This document shows positions 60,968 through 64,000 of a stretch of DNA of 64,000 nucleotides, one piece after another. The position numbers and the translations under genes were made by a program. The stretch is from Qaidamihabitans albus (GTDB lineage: Bacteria; Actinomycetota; Actinomycetes; Mycobacteriales; Pseudonocardiaceae): contig NZ_JAEHOB010000009.1 in NCBI RefSeq assembly GCF_016464705.1, positions 155,639-219,638 of the forward strand, written 5' to 3'. The stretch's first letter is position 1, and each line of letters begins with the position of its first letter. A model generated the notes under the pieces. That model searched no databases. It was not told where the DNA came from and saw nothing but the letters and a program-made list of their open reading frames with translations.

Positions 60968-63046
60968 TCAGATCAGGTCGAGGGGGTCGAGCTGGATGCG
61001 GACCGGCGCGAGCTCCTTGCGCGCGTCGCGGAGGACCTTCACCGCGCGGACCGCGGCGGCCAGCGCGCGGCCGTCGGAGCGGGGCACCCGGACCAGGGCA
61101 CGTTCGCGGTCGGCGTTGCCGTCCTCGTCGACATCACCGACCGGTACCGGGCCGAGCACCTCCGCCGACTCCGGCAGCGTGATCTCGTCCAGCAGCGCCG
61201 CCACGGCCTCCGGCGCGCCCTCGAAGCTGGCCATCCGCACCGCGGGCGGGAAGCCGAGCTCACGCCGCCCGGCGAGCTCCAGCTCGGCATGCCAGCCGGA
61301 GTCCCACCGGACGAGCGCCTGCACCGGGGCGAGCCCGGCCTCCGCGCCGACCACGATCCGGCCGCCGTCCCGCCCCGGTCGCACGAGCGCCGCGGCCGCC
61401 ATCCACCGGCGCACCGTCTCCTCGGCCGCGCGCAGGTCCTGGCGGCCGAGGAGCGCCCAGCCGTCCAGCAGCAGGGCCGCCCCGTAGCCGCCCTCGGCCA
61501 CCGGCTCGGCGCCCGGCGTGGCGACCACCAGCGCCGGCTCCCCCGCCACCTCCGCCAGCACCTCGCTGGCACCGGAGGTGCGCACGGCCACGCCGGGGAA
61601 GGCCCTGCCCAGCTCCTCCGCGGTCCGCTTCGCGCCGACCACCACCGCCCGCAGCCTGCTCGACCCGCACGCCGGGCAGCGGTAGCCGGCGTCGGCGACG
61701 CCACACCACCGGCAGGACGGCGGACGCGGCACCCCGGCGTCCCCGCCGCCGGGCAACAGCAGCGGCCCCGCACACCGGCGGCACCGTGCGGGCCCACGGC
61801 AGTGCCCGCACGCCAGGCCGGGGACGTAGCCGCGGCGGGGAACCTGCACCAGCACCGGAGCGCCCCCGGCGAGGCCCTGCCGGGCGGCCTCGAAGGCCAC
61901 GGCGGGCAATCGCGCCGCCCTCGCCGCCTCGTCCCTGGCGACGTCGAAGTCCTCGCCCGTGGGGGTCACGCGCGGAGCGGCAGCGCGCAGCTCGTCGCGG
62001 GCCGCGACGACCGGATGCGCCCAGCCGGACTCCACGAGCAACTGGGCCTCGGCCGTCCGCGCGAACCCGGCGACCAGCAGCGGGGCCCGGTCGGCGTGCG
62101 CCCGGAGCATGAGCACGTCCCGGACGTGCGGGTAGGGCGTGTGCGGGTCGACGTGCAGGTCGTCGCCGTCGTCCCAGACGACGTACAGCCCCGGGTCGGC
62201 GACCGGGGCGAACATCGCCGCACGGGTGCCCACGACGATCCGCACCGCTCCCCGCAGCACGGCGAGCCAGCGGCGGTAGCGTTCCGCAGGCCCGAGGTCG
62301 GCGGACAGCGCCACCACCGCTTCCGGTCCGGCCATCTCGGCGCACGCCGCGTGCAGTCGCGCGGCGTCGCGGTGATCCGGCACCACCAGCACCGAACCGC
62401 GCCCGGCGGCGGCGACCGTGGTGGCCAGCTCGGCGAGGCGGACGGGCCAGTCCTCCCCCGGCAGCGCCTGCCACACCGCGTGCGCCGGACGGCCCGCCCG
62501 CAGCGCCTCGGTGAAGACCGGCCCGCGCGGATAGCGCGGCCATCCGGTCCGCTCCGGCTCCGGCGGCGCGGCGGCGGGCTCCCGGGGCGGCTCGGCCTCC
62601 GTGCGGGCATGCCGCGGCGGGACGGCCAGCCGGAGGACGTCGATCAGCGTGCCGCCGTAGCGTTCGGCCACCGTCCGGCACAACGCCGCCAGCCCGGGCG
62701 GCAGCACCGGTTCGCTGGAGGTGACGCGTTCGAGAAAAGCCAGCCTGCCCTGGTGTTCGGAAGTCGCCGCGCGTTCCAGGACGAACCCGTCGACGAGCTG
62801 GCCGGCGAAGCGGACCCGCACCCGGCAGCCGGGCACCGCGGCGTCGGCGAGCTCCCGCGGCACCTGGTAGTCGAACGTGCGGTCCAGGTGGGCCAGCGGA
62901 ACGTCGACGATCACCCGCGCCACCGGGTCGGTGTCCGCGGGGTGCCGCTGCCCCTTACGCGGCGTGCCGGTGGACCTGCCACGCCCGCCCTTGGCTCGCG
63001 AGGGCTGCGGCAGGTTCCACAGCGGGGTCGTCTCCGGCCGGCTCAC
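60968..63046 (-). CDS. priA: primosomal protein PriA, divergent, without helicase motifs
   Basis: 692-aa PriA-family replication restart protein. The N-terminal DNA-binding domain (ARVIVDVPLAHLDRTFDYQV) and the zinc module are kept, with eight cysteines in GLACGHCRGPARCRRCAG and CRWCGVADAGYRCPACG. The Walker A loop is missing: the position where it should lie reads AVWQALPGEDWPVRLAELAT, and motif II is VVWDDGDDLHVD, not DEEH. This is the actinobacterial type expected to bind DNA without helicase activity (family knowledge). GTG at 63046, 21 nt after metK. Confidence 0.9.
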   Translation of the reverse strand: MSRPETTPLWNLPQPSRAKGGRGRSTGTPRKGQRHPADTDPVARVIVDVPLAHLDRTFDYQVPRELADAAVPGCRVRVRFAGQLVDGFVLERAATSEHQGRLAFLERVTSSEPVLPPGLAALCRTVAERYGGTLIDVLRLAVPPRHARTEAEPPREPAAAPPEPERTGWPRYPRGPVFTEALRAGRPAHAVWQALPGEDWPVRLAELATTVAAAGRGSVLVVPDHRDAARLHAACAEMAGPEAVVALSADLGPAERYRRWLAVLRGAVRIVVGTRAAMFAPVADPGLYVVWDDGDDLHVDPHTPYPHVRDVLMLRAHADRAPLLVAGFARTAEAQLLVESGWAHPVVAARDELRAAAPRVTPTGEDFDVARDEAARAARLPAVAFEAARQGLAGGAPVLVQVPRRGYVPGLACGHCRGPARCRRCAGPLLLPGGGDAGVPRPPSCRWCGVADAGYRCPACGSSRLRAVVVGAKRTAEELGRAFPGVAVRTSGASEVLAEVAGEPALVVATPGAEPVAEGGYGAALLLDGWALLGRQDLRAAEETVRRWMAAAALVRPGRDGGRIVVGAEAGLAPVQALVRWDSGWHAELELAGRRELGFPPAVRMASFEGAPEAVAALLDEITLPESAEVLGPVPVGDVDEDGNADRERALVRVPRSDGRALAAAVRAVKVLRDARKELAPVRIQLDPLDLI

Positions 63047-63067
63047 GCCTCGTGATCCACCAGGTGC

Positions 63068-64000
63068 TCAGGCGCCGGCGGCATCGCGCAGCTCCTCCAC
63101 CCGGTCGGTGCGCTCCCACGGCAGGTCGAGCTCCGGGCGGCCGAAGTGCCCGTAGGCGGAGGTCTGCGCGTAGATCGGGCGCAGCAGGTCCAGATCCCGG
63201 ATGATCGCGGCCGGGCGCAGGTCGAACACCTCGTCGATCGCGGCCTGGATCTTGGCCGGGTCGACGGCCTCGGTGCCGAAGGTCTCCACGAACAGGCCAA
63301 CCGGAGCCGCCTTGCCGATGGCGTACGCCACCTGCACCTCGACCCGCGAGGCCAGGCCGGCGGAGACCACGTTCTTGGCCACCCACCGCATCGCGTACGC
63401 GGCGGAGCGGTCCACCTTGGACGGGTCCTTGCCGGAGAAGGCGCCACCGCCGTGCCGCGCCATGCCGCCGTAGGTGTCCACGATGATCTTGCGGCCGGTC
63501 AGGCCCGCATCGCCCATCGGGCCGCCGATGACGAACCGCCCGGTGGGGTTGACGAGCAGGCGCACGTCCGCGCTGTCCAGCTCCAGCCGGTCCAGCTCCG
63601 GCGCCACGACGTGCTCGCGCACGTCGACGCCGAGCATGGTGTCGAGGTCGATGCCGTCGGCGTGCTGGGTGGACACCACGACCGTGTCCAGCCGGACCGC
63701 CCGCTCCCCCGCGTACTCGATGGTCACCTGCGTCTTGCCGTCCGGCCGCAGGTAGGGCAGCACGCCCTGCTTGCGCACGGCCGTGAGCCGCTGGGACAGG
63801 CGGTGCGCCAGCGCGATCGGCAGCGGCATCAGCTCCGGCGTGTCCGAGCACGCGTAGCCGAACATCAGCCCCTGATCGCCCGCGCCCTGCTTGTCCAGAT
63901 CGTCTGTGTCCTGCCCCTGGCGGTGTTCTCCGAGTCCTCCGAGTTCTCCGACTCGCGACTCGTACGCCGTGTCAACGCCCTGCGCGATGTCCGGCGACTG
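63068..64000 (-). CDS. metK: S-adenosylmethionine synthase (partial)
   Basis: ATP:methionine adenosyltransferase, cut by the right edge so the N-terminal third is missing; 310 residues are visible. Motifs [27 protein letters not shown]-like strand, [14 protein letters not shown], and the [20 protein letters not shown] substrate loop. The loop before the GAGDQG motif ([20 protein letters not shown]) is about 11 residues longer than in the M. tuberculosis enzyme I recall, and its DNA has ctccgag-type repeats at 63928-63952. Upstream of priA, as in mycobacteria. Confidence 0.96.
   Translation of the reverse strand, partial: QSPDIAQGVDTAYESRVGELGGLGEHRQGQDTDDLDKQGAGDQGLMFGYACSDTPELMPLPIALAHRLSQRLTAVRKQGVLPYLRPDGKTQVTIEYAGERAVRLDTVVVSTQHADGIDLDTMLGVDVREHVVAPELDRLELDSADVRLLVNPTGRFVIGGPMGDAGLTGRKIIVDTYGGMARHGGGAFSGKDPSKVDRSAAYAMRWVAKNVVSAGLASRVEVQVAYAIGKAAPVGLFVETFGTEAVDPAKIQAAIDEVFDLRPAAIIRDLDLLRPIYAQTSAYGHFGRPELDLPWERTDRVEELRDAAGA

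Noticed and set aside
59864..63055. Open frame of 1063 codons on the plus strand across fmt and priA
   Set aside because: Spans two well-recognised minus-strand genes and an intergenic repeat; composition is typical of GC-rich antisense frames.

Overview
The window is a high-GC chromosome segment from an actinomycete, most likely of the family Pseudonocardiaceae (Amycolatopsis, Saccharomonospora and relatives). The evidence is very GC-rich third codon positions, frequent GTG and TTG starts, 4-bp ATGA/GTGA gene overlaps, actinobacterial markers (whiA, rbpA, opcA, mptB, SufR/SufU-type suf operon, F420-dependent enzyme) and gene order. From memory the order follows the block between about Rv1392 (metK) and Rv1466 (DUF59) of Mycobacterium tuberculosis, read from right to left. 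There are no tRNA or rRNA genes, prophage, transposases or CRISPR arrays that I can see.

Left part (1-9.9 kb): a dGTPase running off the left edge, a two-component pair that looks damaged in both genes (in-frame TGA near the kinase C-terminus, 1-bp frameshift in the regulator), then the complete sufR-sufB-sufD-sufC-sufS-sufU-DUF59 iron-sulfur assembly operon with a SufR-type operator at the sufR start. 9.9-15.5 kb, plus strand: MptB-type mannosyltransferase, a two-gene ABC exporter, heme A synthase CtaA and an acyl desaturase. 15.5-23.5 kb: an ATP-grasp protein paired with a small unknown, a quinone oxidoreductase, a FKBP-like lipoprotein, a HelD-like RNA polymerase-associated ATPase, a Tat-exported arylsulfotransferase-like protein and the heme O synthase CtaB, so both steps of heme A formation are present.

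Central metabolism occupies 23.8-37.3 kb. tkt-tal-pgi-zwf-opcA-pgl (plus strand) is a compact pentose-phosphate operon. An orphan NarL-type sensor kinase follows. On the minus strand come gap-pgk-tpiA-secG and rbpA. From 37.5 to 46.8 kb lie a winged-helix protein, a LysE-type exporter and a three-gene minus-strand operon encoding a MukB/Mks/Jet-like SMC ATPase of 1487 aa with two probable partner subunits and no recognisable nuclease gene. This is the most interesting system in the window. A F420-dependent flavin/pyridoxamine-oxidase-fold protein is divergent from it.

From 46.8 to 64 kb is a conserved housekeeping stretch, almost all on the minus strand: whiA-yvcK-rapZ-uvrC, a HAD hydrolase, exonuclease III (plus strand), a PH-domain membrane protein, ribH-ribBA-ribE-ribD-rpe, a flavoprotein, rsmB-fmt, a helicase-motif-deficient PriA and metK cut by the right edge.

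Two families of intergenic inverted repeats are scattered through the window: family A (five copies, arms like TCGTGAGTGCG / CGCACTCACGA) and family B (two copies, arms like TCCCCGATGTGGCA). All lie at or just beyond gene 3' ends, often between convergent genes. One family A copy supplies the last codons of both flanking genes.
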